This document shows positions 12,166-22,714 of a stretch of 64,000 nt of DNA, one piece after another. Each line of letters opens with the position of its first letter. Position 1 is the stretch's first letter. This stretch comes from Hepsetus odoe (taxonomy: Eukaryota > Chordata > Actinopteri > Characiformes > Hepsetidae): contig CM029378.1 in the NCBI GenBank assembly GCA_017165825.1, positions 20,170,682 to 20,234,681 of the forward strand, read 5' to 3'. The notes under the pieces were generated by a model. The model was not told the DNA's origin, made no database searches, and worked only from the letters and a program-made list of their open reading frames with translations. The translations under genes and the position numbers were made by a program.

Positions 12166-12965
12166 GCTTTCTTCCCACAGCATTAAAAAAGAATAATGGA
12201 TTCATGGTGTATTTCTTTCTACCACATCTTTCCTTTTTGAGCCATGGATTGCTCAATCAATACTATGTGACCTTTTAGCTAGAAGCCCAGCATTAATCCA
12301 TTATTTCTCCTCTTAGATCACCATGGATTAACCTTTTTTATTCTCTTCTCAGATCTGACCCTTTCTGATCTTGGGTCTCACTTTTTTTCTGCCAGTGCCA
12401 GGTCAGTGTTTTGACAGATTTGCACCCAATTTGCAAGGCGATTATGTCTTAAAAATGCTGTTGTTTCCTACACTTGAGAAAAGGGGCTTATTTTGTTTTT
12501 CTCTTAGAGGGTGCTCATTAGCTCATCTGTCCATTAGTTTTGGGTCCCACTCCTAGAGACTCTGTGCTCTGATTACTTTTGTTTACCCTGCACCAATAGA
12601 AGTGGTTCAACTAATCAGATGAGCCAGGCATGCTAATGGAGGAAAACAAAAACGTTTATGAATGGGATTGTTTTCTTCATTGTAATGAACTGCAAAAACA
12701 CACTTTCAGAGAAAGAATAAAACAGTCACTCATTCAGGAGAAGTAAATCCTTGGTCAGTCCCTTTCCACTTCTCATCTCAGAATTTGTAGTCTTCTATTA
12801 TCAAGTAGTCTATGTCAGGATGTTTTCATCATTGCATGGCGATGCTTAAAAATAAGCCATACACATACTGACCCGAATCTTCCTGAAAATGTATGGAAAA
12901 ATACTAGAAAACTATTGTTTTGATAATAGTCTAAAATGTAAAAATGTTTTGTGATCGATGATCCA
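12166..12965. other. Non-coding stretch
   Basis: No recognisable coding or repeat family; part may belong to a decayed Tc1-like element but I cannot show that. Confidence 0.35.
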
Positions 12966-13242
12966 ATGGTGGTTTCTTGGCAGCGGTGGCCTAGTGGTTA
13001 GGAAGTTGGCCACAGAATCGGAAGATTGTGGGTTCAAACCCCTTACCAGTAGGTTGCCCTGAGGTACCCTTGAGCAAGGTACCGTCCCCGTCACTGCTCC
13101 CCAGGCACTTTCATAGCTGCCCCCTGCTGCACGGTATGTATTTGTGCATGGGTTAAATGCAGAGATCCAATTTCGTTGTGGTTCACTGTGTGCTGTGCTG
13201 TGTGTACTCACAATGACAATGGTCACTTTCACTTTTCCATTG
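12966..13242 (+). repeat. tRNA-derived SINE, family I, full-length
   Basis: A well-preserved copy: GCGGTGGCCTAGTGGTTAGG (A box), GGTTCAAACCC (B box), AGGTTGCCCTGAGGTACC, CCTTGAGCAAGGTACCGTCC, CTGCCCCCTGCTGCACGG and a tail ending CAATGACAATGGTCACTTTC. It can serve as a reference for the other copies in the window. Confidence 0.88.
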
Positions 13243-14325
13243 ATGGATGGGATGAAGGATGGCAAATAAACTGTGTGCCAACCTGCAATATAATGCTGAG
13301 ATTCCAGTTTAAAATCCTACACTACCCATCTGTACAATGTCACTGCAGTGGCAAACAACAAACATCCAAACCCATACCAACATTAACTCAGACCCATTCT
13401 TGGATGTATGACCTATCACACATACAAAACAAATATAATTTAAAATGAGGAAATAATAGGCTCAAGATGTAAGTAAGTAGCATTTTAGATTGGATCTTTT
13501 CTCATGCATTGTTGAACTAGAAGATTAAATTTTTAAATGATATTTTCCAAGAGAAAAATTACATTTTACATCCTACATTTTCATTTAAACTTTCAAAGTA
13601 CTCCTCACCAATCTCAAAGGCAGGGGACTCTTTCTTTCTTTTTTCTCCTTCTAGTCAGTATGGTTCCTTTACATTTTATAATGAGTTTTTTTTTTTTTTT
13701 AATAAAACTTCCTATCAAATTCATATTGGTTTAAAAGGAAAACTGAGCTAATTCATCTTTGTGCAACAACCGGCACTGCCTAGTAGTGGATGCGCGACAT
13801 TCATAGCTGCACTGCTGAGCAGGATGATGAGCAGGGGTGCAGTGTGTTGCTGCAGGGTGAGGGAAAGTGTGCAATGTGGGGGTTATGGCAATTTCACACT
13901 ATGTATGCAATGAGTTTTTAAGCATTAAAGAATTCTGGGTGATGTTAAGTGCAATTAGCTCAGGTCCAGAATTAAAGTTAATATTTTTAAAAAGCCTGTA
14001 GCACTTATTTTTGCTGTAATTCTCTTTATATGTAGAAGCATTGAAATAAACTGTATTTGGAAACAGCGATAAGTTAAATAATACAAAACAAGCCAATGTG
14101 ATTAAGATGGCAACTCTTGCCTCACTGGGGTGGTAACCTGAAGGGTATGCCTTTAGTTAGGGAACATAAATCCAGTATATTCCATCGCAGTACATTTTTT
14201 TATGTGGAATGATGTAATGCACCCCATCTATTAATTCTGCAGTGAACATTAGGTTATGCAAAGGTACAAATTTGGCCACTTTCCCCTAGAAATTTTATTT
14301 TAGGACTTAATGGACCATATGAGGG
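13243..14325. other. Non-coding stretch
   Basis: AT-rich, with a T-run at about 13687-13700. No gene or repeat family supported. Confidence 0.45.
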
Positions 14326-14572
14326 GAAGTGGTGGTCTAGTTGTTAGAGACTAGGCCCCAGGATCAGAAGGTTGTGGGTTTGAATCCCAGATCTACCGAT
14401 CTGGGATTCAAACCCACGACCTTCTGATCCTGGGGTTGCCCTCAGGTACCCTTGACCAAGGTACCATCCCCACTGTTCACTGTTCCCCGGGTGCTTAATG
14501 TAGCCGCCCCCTGCTTGTGTTTGTATGGATAAAATTGTGTTTCACAATGAAAAATAGTTACTTTCATTCATA
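14326..14572 (+). repeat. tRNA-derived SINE, family I, with internal foldback
   Basis: The A-box region, B box, body and tail of family I are present. The segment holding the B box has been duplicated in inverted orientation immediately after itself (see 14356-14435), after which the normal body (GGTTGCCCTCAGGTACCCTT) resumes. Confidence 0.85.
14356..14435. repeat. 38-bp inverted repeat with 4-nt loop inside a SINE
   Basis: The left arm 14356-14393 begins CCCCAGGATCAGAAGG and ends CCCAGATC. The right arm 14398-14435 is its reverse complement with one mismatch. The loop is TACC. In RNA this would fold into a long hairpin containing the B box. Confidence 0.93.
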
Positions 14573-14874
14573 TTGTAAGTTATGGTTACATTGTTTAGTT
14601 GCATAGTTTTTTTTCTGACTTTGTTTCATAAATAGATACTCAAGGCTAGAACAGCCATAATATAACATGAAAGTATATTAGATTAAAAAAAAAGAACAGT
14701 AAATTGAAAAAATGGGATAGGAATCACAGGAATACACAAAGTGGTACTTTAACACATAAAGGAATGCTTATTTAAAAATACAATTTATCAATTTTTGTGT
14801 AACCGCATGTGGTTGTTTTTTTTTTTTTTAGGTTGAACTGACAAACTTGTTTTTTTACCGAGCAGGATTCTCTA

Positions 14875-15300
14875 TTGCAGTGCTCTTCTCACTAGCCTCC
14901 CCATAGAGGCCATTAGAAAGCTAAGGCCTAATCAAAATGCTGCTTCTCTAATTCTAAAAAATAAACAAAACAAGAAAAGTGTTACTCCAGTTCTCAGGTC
15001 CTTACTTTGGCTAAATACAGCATTAAAATTTTAGCATTAAAACACATTGATAATCACTCGATGATTTGTGCCTTAATATATTAATGAAATATTTGATGAA
15101 TATCAGCCTGGAAGGTCCCTTCGATCTGCAAGACCTGGTCAGCAAGTGTTGCCTAGAGCTAAACTACACAGGATGAATAATCATTTAGTCATTTTGCTGT
15201 CCACTGCTGCACCCAGCTCATGGAGATCAGATCTGCCCAAAACTGTTCCCAGTTTTGAAAATGAACTAAAAACTTATTTGGTGCTAACTTTAGTTATCGG
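14875..15300 (+). mobile_element. LINE reverse transcriptase C-terminal remnant (L2/I-like)
   Basis: The plus strand keeps scattered motifs of the C-terminal part of a LINE ORF2: an N-A-A-S-x-I-L block, V-T-P-V-L-R-S-L-x-W-L around 14980-15015, and a terminal block whose DNA reads CACCCAGCTCATGGAGATC ... AACTAAAAACTTATTTGG, corresponding to 'PxxWxxLPK ... ELKTYL'. Stops and indels are frequent, so it is an old dead copy. The clade is uncertain. Confidence 0.55.
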
Positions 15301-16982
15301 TTAATCAGTATGGTAATCTCTTATCTTTTTAATAATGCACAAAAATGTTATTATTTTAACTTTTTTTATGATTTCCTTCTTTTTGCTGAACTTTTACATT
15401 GATTTTTCTGTTCATTTGTATTAAAAACTTAATGTTTATGCTTATTTTGTCTCTGTAAATAATTTTAAATTACCACTGGGTATAAAAGGTGCCATTTAAA
15501 TGAAATTGCCTTACCTTGAGTAAAAAATGGTGTGGTAAATGGTATTAGTTTCTTTCCACCCCTGCCCATTTACTACAATTTTGAATTAAACTGAATGTTT
15601 TAGCCAGCCTAGGCATAGCTGAAAGAAAACACGACATGGTGAATTATTGTGGAAGCCATTATTTATAACTGGTGTATAAGCTTATATGAAAACCGTATAA
15701 GGAATGATTTAAAATGCAGTAAATGTATTTTCATGAGCCAAATGACAATTTAACCAGCAGTAAAGGTCAGTTCAGGTTTTCTTTCAGTAGTTTATGAGTG
15801 TTTTGAATATCCAGTGACATTTTTAAAAAAGTGACTGTCCAGTCTCAAGGTCAAAGTGCAATCAACGACATAACACATGAAAACCTAAAAGTAAAATAAA
15901 AAATTGAGCTTTGCTATTATTGCCATGGGGCTTTAATTGCATTTCTGCAGAAAATATCAATGTTCAATTTTCTAGGCTGTCAGCCAGAGAGTTATACATT
16001 TAAAAAAAAAAAAAACTCTTACTTTTTTGTCATTAAAACACTGTCACTCCAAGTGACTGGGCAAGCCTGTCCCCAGAGCCCAAAGCAGCAGCTGATACAG
16101 ATAGAAAAATGAAGGCCAGAAATGAGAGAGGGTCTGCAGAATCAATAGGATTTAAGGCTGTTTCAGGTTTCACGCTGAGAATTTGACCCCAGGTAATCAT
16201 TCAAAAACAGCCTCTACGGTGAAGTTTGTGGTCCCCCAATCTGCAATGTCCTACTGTGATTCATTCTGATCGTAATGTCATTCATTCAGAGTACAAATCA
16301 GCTGAACCTAAAGTGTTCTGGTATCTGAAAAGCAGCAGTGTTTCTTCACTGTAGAGCACTCCACAGGAATACAAGTAGCCCTGATTTCAGAGGCAGTTTT
16401 CAGTTATTAAACTTTCATTAGCTCAGGGAGTCACAGTCATGTGCACCTACTGCATTACATTTTACGTCTGTTGAAAATTCTCGTAATTAATGTAGCATTT
16501 TACAATTCTCAAAGGCACTGGAGAGATTTAGCTTTCAACCAGCAGTATCAGGTAGTAAAGAAATGCCGCTGATAGACTATCTGAAAATGATAAGTACATG
16601 ACAACATATATGCTAATGTATCCATACTTCAACCACAAATGTATCCGTTCATAGCCAGTGTTAAAAGATATTCAAACTCTTCAGGTGTGCGTCATGCTGC
16701 CAACTGCAGATAATCCAACTGTGCATTAGAGTACAACTTACATATTTAATAGGAGACCCAGTAAACTTTAAATGCAGCACTTTGAGTGGTTTCCCACTGA
16801 TCCGCACCAATTAATATTGGTGCAACTATAAAGGTTGTCTGCAGTTTTACTTGTTCACAGCATCAAAACCATCCTAACAAAATTTAGCATGGATGCCTTA
16901 ACATTACAATCTTCTAATTATTTTTTATTATTATTAATTATTACTAATTATTAATCTGACTAAATAAGGCCTGGTTTTATTC
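15301..16982. other. Non-coding stretch
   Basis: AT-rich, with an A-run at about 16002-16015. No element or gene recognised. Confidence 0.45.
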
Positions 16983-17215
16983 TGTGGGTCTGCATGTTCT
17001 CCCCTAGTGCTCCTGTTTCTTCCTGTTTCCAAATGTGATGTGTATTAGAGATGATACATAGGCCCATGAGTGTGAGTGTGTTTGTCTACATATCTGCTCT
17101 GAGATGGACTAGTAACCTGCCCTGTGTTTCGCCCTATAAGCCCTATAGGCTCCAGCACCTGGGGCCTTGGTTAGGATAAGTAGCTCTGATAATGTATAGA
17201 TGAATATCCAGTGTA
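16983..17215 (+). repeat. Family III repeat, head-truncated
   Basis: It contains GGGTCTGCATGTTCTCCCC, CTGCTCTGAGATGGACTAG, AACCTGCCCTGTGTTTCGCC, ATAGGCTCCAGCACCT and TTAGGATAAGTAG, the ordered blocks of family III, but no A/B box head. Confidence 0.7.
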
Positions 17216-18524
17216 ACAGTACATTAATGGAACTTTAATTCAGACTTTTTCCATTTCAAAAAATACATATTACTATAATGTATATTTATTAATTGAAATG
17301 TACCTTCCACAAACAGACAGGAGATTATTTAGATGGCATTGAAAATTGTTATTAGATGTGACAATGTGGCATGTGATAGTTTCATGCAACAATTTATTTG
17401 TTTGTTACTCTATATTTACATGTTAAGAGTTGATGAGTGCAAATGAGCTGGAATTCCTATGAATGTTGGTGCCCCTGTGTGACTGACAGAAACAACATCA
17501 TAATAGGTTAATGTGTAATTACCCCCCTCAGGAAAAAAATAATTTATAAATAAATAAATCCCCATAAAAGTTCTTTCTTCTAAGGCTGAAATTCTGATTT
17601 TACAGATCTTGGACTGCTAATTAAATGCAGCATGATGTCCTTTCAACAGGGATCAAGCAGAAATGTCTTTAAACGCTGATGATCTTTCATGCACAGCGGG
17701 ACACTCACAGGCGGCTTTGAATGTTGCTATCCGTTAAGATTTGGGACCAGCTGATGGGTACAAATATCATCTGCAAGATTAGAACCTTTAATATCCACAT
17801 TAACATTCCATCAGATGCTATCAAAGCAGTTAATGCTCAAATCAAAAAGACTTGTTAAAAATTTTCATGGATAAATAAACATTTTTAGATGATTCTTTTC
17901 TTGATTATTATTTATCAATTTTATTTGACAAATGCTGCATAGCTAATGAATACGTAGGAAGCTTTACTGAAGTGCTGTAGTGCTGAGTTCATACAGGATC
18001 GAGGTTATTCTGAGTAAAGGACATTGGCCAGAGATATTTTGCCAGGACATCAAGGCTGTAAAAAGAGTTTTTTTCCTCTTAACTGAAGCCCAGACCAAGA
18101 GGGTTTGGGACATGAAAGGGACAGGGGATCTGGGGAGGAGTACTGGAGTCAGAACAGGATAAGCTAAGAAGCTCAGCTGATTAATAATCCAAACCAGTGA
18201 TCATACTCCTGATACCTGTGGTGGGTTGGGTACTGAAAAAAAATATATGATGATTGTACAATATATGTATTGGGAAAACCTCAGAAAATAATGCTGGTTT
18301 CAAAACATAATCTATTAATTTTAAAAGAAAAGTCAAAAATATTCAAAATTTGAATGTACATTGTTTAAATAAAATTCAGTATAAAAATATACTATATTTT
18401 AGTTTATATACTCAATTTGGAGAAATTCTAGTAATTATTGAGAACAAAAGGATCATTATCCCTGGTGATTGTCCCATGATAGTACTTTTGTGTCTATGAT
18501 TATGGGGTTCTGGGGTGGGGTAAC
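17216..18524. other. Non-coding stretch
   Basis: AT-rich sequence without a recognised gene or repeat family. Confidence 0.45.
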
Positions 18525-19240
18525 CTATACTGATTAGCAAGACAGAGAGACAGACCTGGGAAAGATGTGCAGCAGGTTAAGGGTGATAGAAATGGAAACA
18601 TACTCACAAAAGAGCAGAGCGTGTTGATGCAAAGGGTACTGTTAGGGCCTGGTGAATGAAGAGAATGACAGAGGGAGAGAGAGAGAGAGAAAGAGAGAGA
18701 GTCCAGGAATATCCAGGAATATGGGTGATGCACAGAGCTGTAGTAACTACAGAGGGATAAAGTTGATCAGCCACAGCATGAAGTTATGGGAAAGAGTAGT
18801 GGAAGCTAGGTTTAGAAAAGAAGTGATGATTAGTGAACAGCAATAGGGTTTCATGCTGTGAAAGAGCACTACAGATGCAATGTTTGCTCTGAGGGTGATG
18901 ATGGAGAAGTACAGAGAAGGTCAGAAGGAGTTGCATTGTGCCTTTGTGGACTTGGAGAAAGCATATGAAAGGCTGCCTAGAGAAGAGTTGTGGTTTTGTA
19001 GAAGGTAGTCAGGTGTGAGGTCTGAGAGTAGTCTAGGATATGTATGAGGGCAGTGTGAAAGTGGTGAGGTCTGCAGTAGGAGTGATGGATGCATTTAAAG
19101 TAGAGGTATGACATCAAGGATCAGTGCATAGCCCATTCTTGTCTGCCGTGGTAATGGACAGGTCAGAGGACAGCGAGAAATGTGAACTCAATCTGCTGTG
19201 GTGATCCCTAATGGGAGCAACCAAAAGAAGAAGAAGACAG
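18525..19240 (+). mobile_element. RTE-like LINE fragment, copy 4, dead
   Basis: The sequence is homologous to the middle of the RTE copy at 26490-29628, starting at the block corresponding to about 27950 (AGACAGAGAGACAGACCTGG) and running through the RT palm block (V-D-L-E-K-A-Y in degraded form near 18950-18970). It then jumps to the 3' end, ATCCCTAATGGGAGCAACC followed by an (AAG)n-type tail. The YADD segment and C-terminus are missing. A GA-rich run (about 18665-18700) interrupts it. It is 5'-truncated and internally deleted. Confidence 0.8.
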
Positions 19241-20519
19241 CACATTCTTGCCTTTTTCCTGCTTTGCAATCATTACATTACATCATTACTTTACAATACT
19301 TACATTTGGATGAGACCATAAATGTGTCAAGTCAATTTTGGAACATGGATGTAAATATGACTGACCCAGGCAGTGAAAGTCCAATGCACAGCTATTCTTC
19401 TAAACACAGAAGAGATCGCCTATTCTCCACTGTCAACAGGTAAAACACAGTGTACTAAGCCCTATGGCCTGCTGCACTTACTTTACTGCAAGTGAAGCTG
19501 ATCGGGCGAAATAAATTAGAGTTACAGTTGCTGATTCTTAAGCTCTCTTTAAAATGGATTAGTTCAACAGGGGAGCATTTACAATATATTTTTACTTTAT
19601 TGTGATAAAACTCTGGAGATGATAAGTGTCTGTAAATGAGGACTCTATACCAAGACGGCATGTACATTTATTTCTATCTGAATGCAACTATACACACAAG
19701 ACTAAATGTTTAGATTTTCACAGTTTTTGCACACACTTTGCCTTTTTTACAGGTGAGATACCAGCCATTTTTTTCTGTTCTTTTCCATTTGACAAAAAGA
19801 AAAAAAACAGATTCTCTACAATTTTGTAATGGAAGAGAAACCTTAATTAAGTTTTCAAACTTTAAAAGAGATCTTTAGATGAATGTATTTAATTATATCA
19901 AGCAATGTGGGTGACACATGCTGTGTTATCTCAACATAAAATAAATTTGCAATTAATGTTGGCATTTTCACTTTTTATAAACAACCCCCAGGTGCATTTA
20001 CTGAAGCGTTACAAAAATTCTCAATGCTCCCTTTCATCACTTTAGTCTAAATTGCTCAGAAGTCTGCAACCTGTGAGTATATCTTCGAATGCTGCTTTTT
20101 TTTAGGTTGAATATTCATTGGGGTGTATTTCCACTCACTGATCAGGAAACCTAACTTCCATACCACTGAGAGAATGGGGTCTGTCCTCCATCAGGGACAC
20201 TAGTGGGGGAGACAATCTTGTGATTGTCGGATCAAATTCATGTCAGTACAGCTGCACAGCACAGACTCAAGTTGCACAGTAGCATACTACTCACTGAATG
20301 GCTGCGACTGCACAGTAAAAGATAAAGCTTTGGGTAATTCTCACTACAAAAAAAGCATTTTAAGGGCAGAAGCTTTGGAATTATTTGATTCAAAACTGAA
20401 AAGGTTAATTTGTCACATGCGCAGTTATAACAGTATCACAGAATGGACTTGCTCCTATGACTGTGCAATGAAACTTATTCTAGAAAAAAATGGCCAGAAA
20501 ATTACATAATAAATAAGAA
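19241..20519. other. Non-coding stretch
   Basis: No recognised gene or element. Short open frames overlap on both strands and lack motifs. Confidence 0.45.
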
Positions 20520-20830
20520 AATAATCCTTGACTTCCAACACCGGTACTCCACAGGGTAGTGCCCAGAGTCCCTTGCTCTACTCTACTTAAGTGTGCTGAC
20601 AACACCATCATCATAGGCTGATCACCAACAACTGACAAAAAGACCTACAGAGAGAAGGTTTATTCCCTGGCCAAATGGTGTCATGACAACCTGTCTCCCA
20701 ATGTCAGCAAAACTAAGCAAGCTGTAGTACATGCACCTGTTTACATCAGAGGAGATGCTGTGGAGAAGGTCAGCAGCTTCAAGTTTGAGCTGCTGTCATG
20801 AAGCCCGCCAATGCCTTCAAAAACAGTGCT
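20520..20830 (+). mobile_element. LINE reverse transcriptase fragment (Rex1-like), decayed
   Basis: Conceptual translation begins S-N-T-G-T-P-Q-G-S-A-Q-S-P-L-L, the RT 'GTPQGxxxSPLL' motif. It is followed by a broken version of the block around the catalytic aspartates (GCTGACAACACCATCATCAT) and by LATWCHDNxLxxNxSKTK-like sequence (TGGTGTCATGACAACCTGTC). Stops are present throughout. The downstream sequence up to 21266 may be the same element's 3' region. Confidence 0.7.
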
Positions 20831-21124
20831 GTGCGGTTTAACAGATGTACCATAGAGTTACATTACATTATTACATTAGCTATTACATTAGCTGTTCACT
20901 GCAGACTAATAAAAATCTACAGAGAATCTTTCCAACACATTTACACCATGTACAACTAGAGGAAAGCAGGCTGCATAAAAAAGGACCCCAGCCTTCCTTC
21001 TGCAGGACTTTTCTTTCTTTTGCTCTCTGGCAAACAACTCCAGATCATAAGATCCCGAAAAATTTGATTGTGGGGAGGCAACTAATCCCAAGCTTTGAGA
21101 TTGTTTAAGAAATTAAATTAAAAA

Positions 21125-21266
21125 AACCAAACAAAATAAAGGTCATCATGAACTGTTACTTTGGAGTGTCACCCATTTCTACCTCTCTTTTTGCACTGTC
21201 ACTTCCTGCCTCTGCACTTCCTGTCACTTTAAATGTACCTTTCAATGCAATACTGCATTCTGACAC
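21125..21266 (+). other. Probable LINE 3' UTR, left half, split by the gypsy element
   Basis: Short C/T-rich sequence with repeated TGCACT and CACTTCCTG motifs, as in fish LINE 3' regions. It continues after 26113 with TCTATCACCAACACATTG and AATAAATTGC. The gypsy element interrupts it, giving the GACAC duplication. Confidence 0.4.
21262..21266. other. Target site duplication, left (GACAC)
   Basis: GACAC immediately precedes the left LTR and is repeated at 26109-26113 immediately after the right LTR. Confidence 0.95.
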
Positions 21267-21547
21267 TGTCACGCCCAACACGGTACCCAGGCCAGGGGAG
21301 AGGTCCCTGTCCCCGGAGTACTGACCGGGCTTTCACGAGCACTCTTAATCATCACCACTGATCACCCACACCTGGACAACCACACACAAATAGCCTGCCA
21401 GTCCGACCCAGTGTTGTCCGTTCACCGTCCTTACTGTCTGTCTGCACCGTAAGTTACGGCGTTGTGTTTTGTGTCATAGTTTTGAAATAAACGTGTCCCC
21501 GTTAGAGAAACGCGTGTGTGCCTTGCCTCTCGAGTATAACCATGACA
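21267..21547 (+). repeat. 5' LTR of gypsy element
   Basis: It begins TGTCACGCCC and ends CCATGACA. It holds a TATA-like CAAATAG at about 21387, the predicted transcript start near 21416 and an AATAAA signal at 21486-21491. The gag start codon (21542-21544) lies inside the LTR end. Four mismatches to the right LTR over 281 aligned bases. Confidence 0.95.
21386..21424 (+). promoter_or_regulatory. Predicted core promoter and transcript 5' end of gypsy LTR
   Basis: A weak TATA-like ACAAATAG lies about 30 bp upstream of GTCCGTTCA (21416-21424). The latter is the reverse complement of the bases just inside the LTR (21550-21558). In Tf1 and sushi-type elements the transcript starts at such a sequence. 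The start position is inferred, not measured. Confidence 0.55.
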
Positions 21548-22471
21548 GATGAACGGACCTTCGAGCAGCAAGGCGCAGCGGGCGGAATTTTTCCCGACGA
21601 AATGGCGGACATGGAGCTTCGGCAGCGGATCCGAGATCACGAGGGGATCCTAGGGCGAATGACTTCCAGGTTAGACGACATCCAACACCAACTGGAGCGG
21701 CTAACCATCTCGGACCGAGGACCCCGGGCAGCCGCCGTGGCCTTTCCGCCTCCGCCGTTCGCCCAACCGTCCGTCCCGCCGGTAAGCCACATTGCTCTAC
21801 CGGAACGCTACGCGGGCGATCCAGGTGCATGTGCGGCGTTTTTGGTTACATTTAACATGTACTTTGGACAATATCCCTGGTTGACGGAGGTGGAGAAAAT
21901 AAGGGCAGTGATCGGAAGGCTTACCGGTCGCGCTGCGGAGTGGGGAACGGCGGTCTGGGCAAGCGGTGGCGAGACCGTGAGCACATACGATCGCTTTTCG
22001 TCCACTTTTCGGGCGGTATTCGATCACCCCGCTCACGGGCAGTCCCAGGGGGATCGCTTGCTGCGCATGAAGCAGGGAACCGGCTCCATCGCGGAGTATG
22101 CCCTCGACTTCCGCATTACCGCGACTGGTAGCGGTTGGAGCGACCCTGCTTTGATGGCGGTGTTTCGGGCCGGCCTTCACCCGGACATTCAACGGGAGCT
22201 CGCCTGCCGAGACGAGGGATTGAGCCTGGATGAACTCTTCACCCTGGCAATTCGTCTCGACCAGCATAAACGCCGAAGCACCGGGCCCACGTGGGAGCCA
22301 CGCCCATGCCGCGCAGCAGCGCCTCCCGTGCCCACGGCCGTCAGTCCACGCAGCGACAGCAGTCCCCCTGAGCCCATGGATCTGGGCCGGATTCACCTCT
22401 CTGGGGCAGAGAGGGAACGCCGCATCCACAATGGGCTCTGTTTGTACTGTGGTGAGCCAGGACATGGGTGA
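21542..22471 (+). pseudogene. gag: Gag, interrupted in the zinc knuckle
   Basis: The frame starts with M-T-D-E-R from the ATG at 21542, whose codon is still within the LTR; this start is preferred over 21518 because it lies next to the primer site as in related elements. The protein is about 310 residues, with an N-terminal helical segment (MELRQRIRDHE), a proline-rich linker (PPPPFAQPSVPP) and a retrotransposon Gag capsid domain (around residues 75-210: Y-F-G-Q-Y-P-W, L-T-G-R-A-A-E-W). It ends in a CCHC zinc knuckle C-L-Y-C-G-E-P-G-H-G. A TGA at 22469-22471 falls between the knuckle His and its last Cys; the frame continues in phase with K-D-C, so the knuckle would be complete if the stop were suppressed. 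Gag packages element RNA into particles. Whether the TGA is a mutation or a readthrough site is open. Confidence 0.9.
21550..21558 (+). promoter_or_regulatory. Primer binding site for self-priming
   Basis: TGAACGGAC, two bases inside the LTR, is perfectly complementary to GTCCGTTCA at 21416-21424 near the predicted RNA 5' end. No tRNA 3' end complement (TGG...) occurs at the LTR junction. This matches the self-priming seen in Tf1 and proposed for sushi elements. Confidence 0.7.
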
Positions 22472-22714
22472 AAGGACTGCGCCCTGGCAGCTAAAAGACG
22501 CACAGTAGTCAAACCTCTTCCTGAATTGTCTAATCAATTTTCCGTTCAAGTATCTGTACACTGTGCTGATGTCTGTTTTTGTGTTTCAGCGTTGATCGAT
22601 TCTGGGTCGGCTGGCAACTTCATCTCCCCCACGGTAGCTACCCAACTGCACGTCCCTCTGTATCCCCTATCACAAACCGTGTCCGTGAAGGCGGTCGATG
22701 CTAACGCACACTGA
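22472..22714 (+). pseudogene. Gag tail and aspartic protease N-terminal half
   Basis: This continues the gag frame after the TGA. It completes the zinc knuckle Cys, then carries a basic stretch (A-A-K-R-R) and the retropepsin active-site motif L-I-D-S-G-S-A-G-N-F-I at about 22592-22624 with the catalytic Asp present. The frame stops at 22712-22714. The following sequence of the family (second half of the protease, up to the V-L-G-I-P-W-L block) is found only in the next reading frame, at 22698 onwards, and part of the linking segment appears to be absent. A working protease is therefore unlikely. Confidence 0.8.

Noticed and set aside
11744..12256. 170-codon minus-strand open frame
   Set aside because: It is the antisense of a family II SINE plus flank; no motif and no conserved start.
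12966..13050. SINE heads as functional tRNA genes
   Set aside because: The A and B boxes are tRNA-like but the cloverleaf stems cannot be completed, and the same head recurs in many SINE copies.
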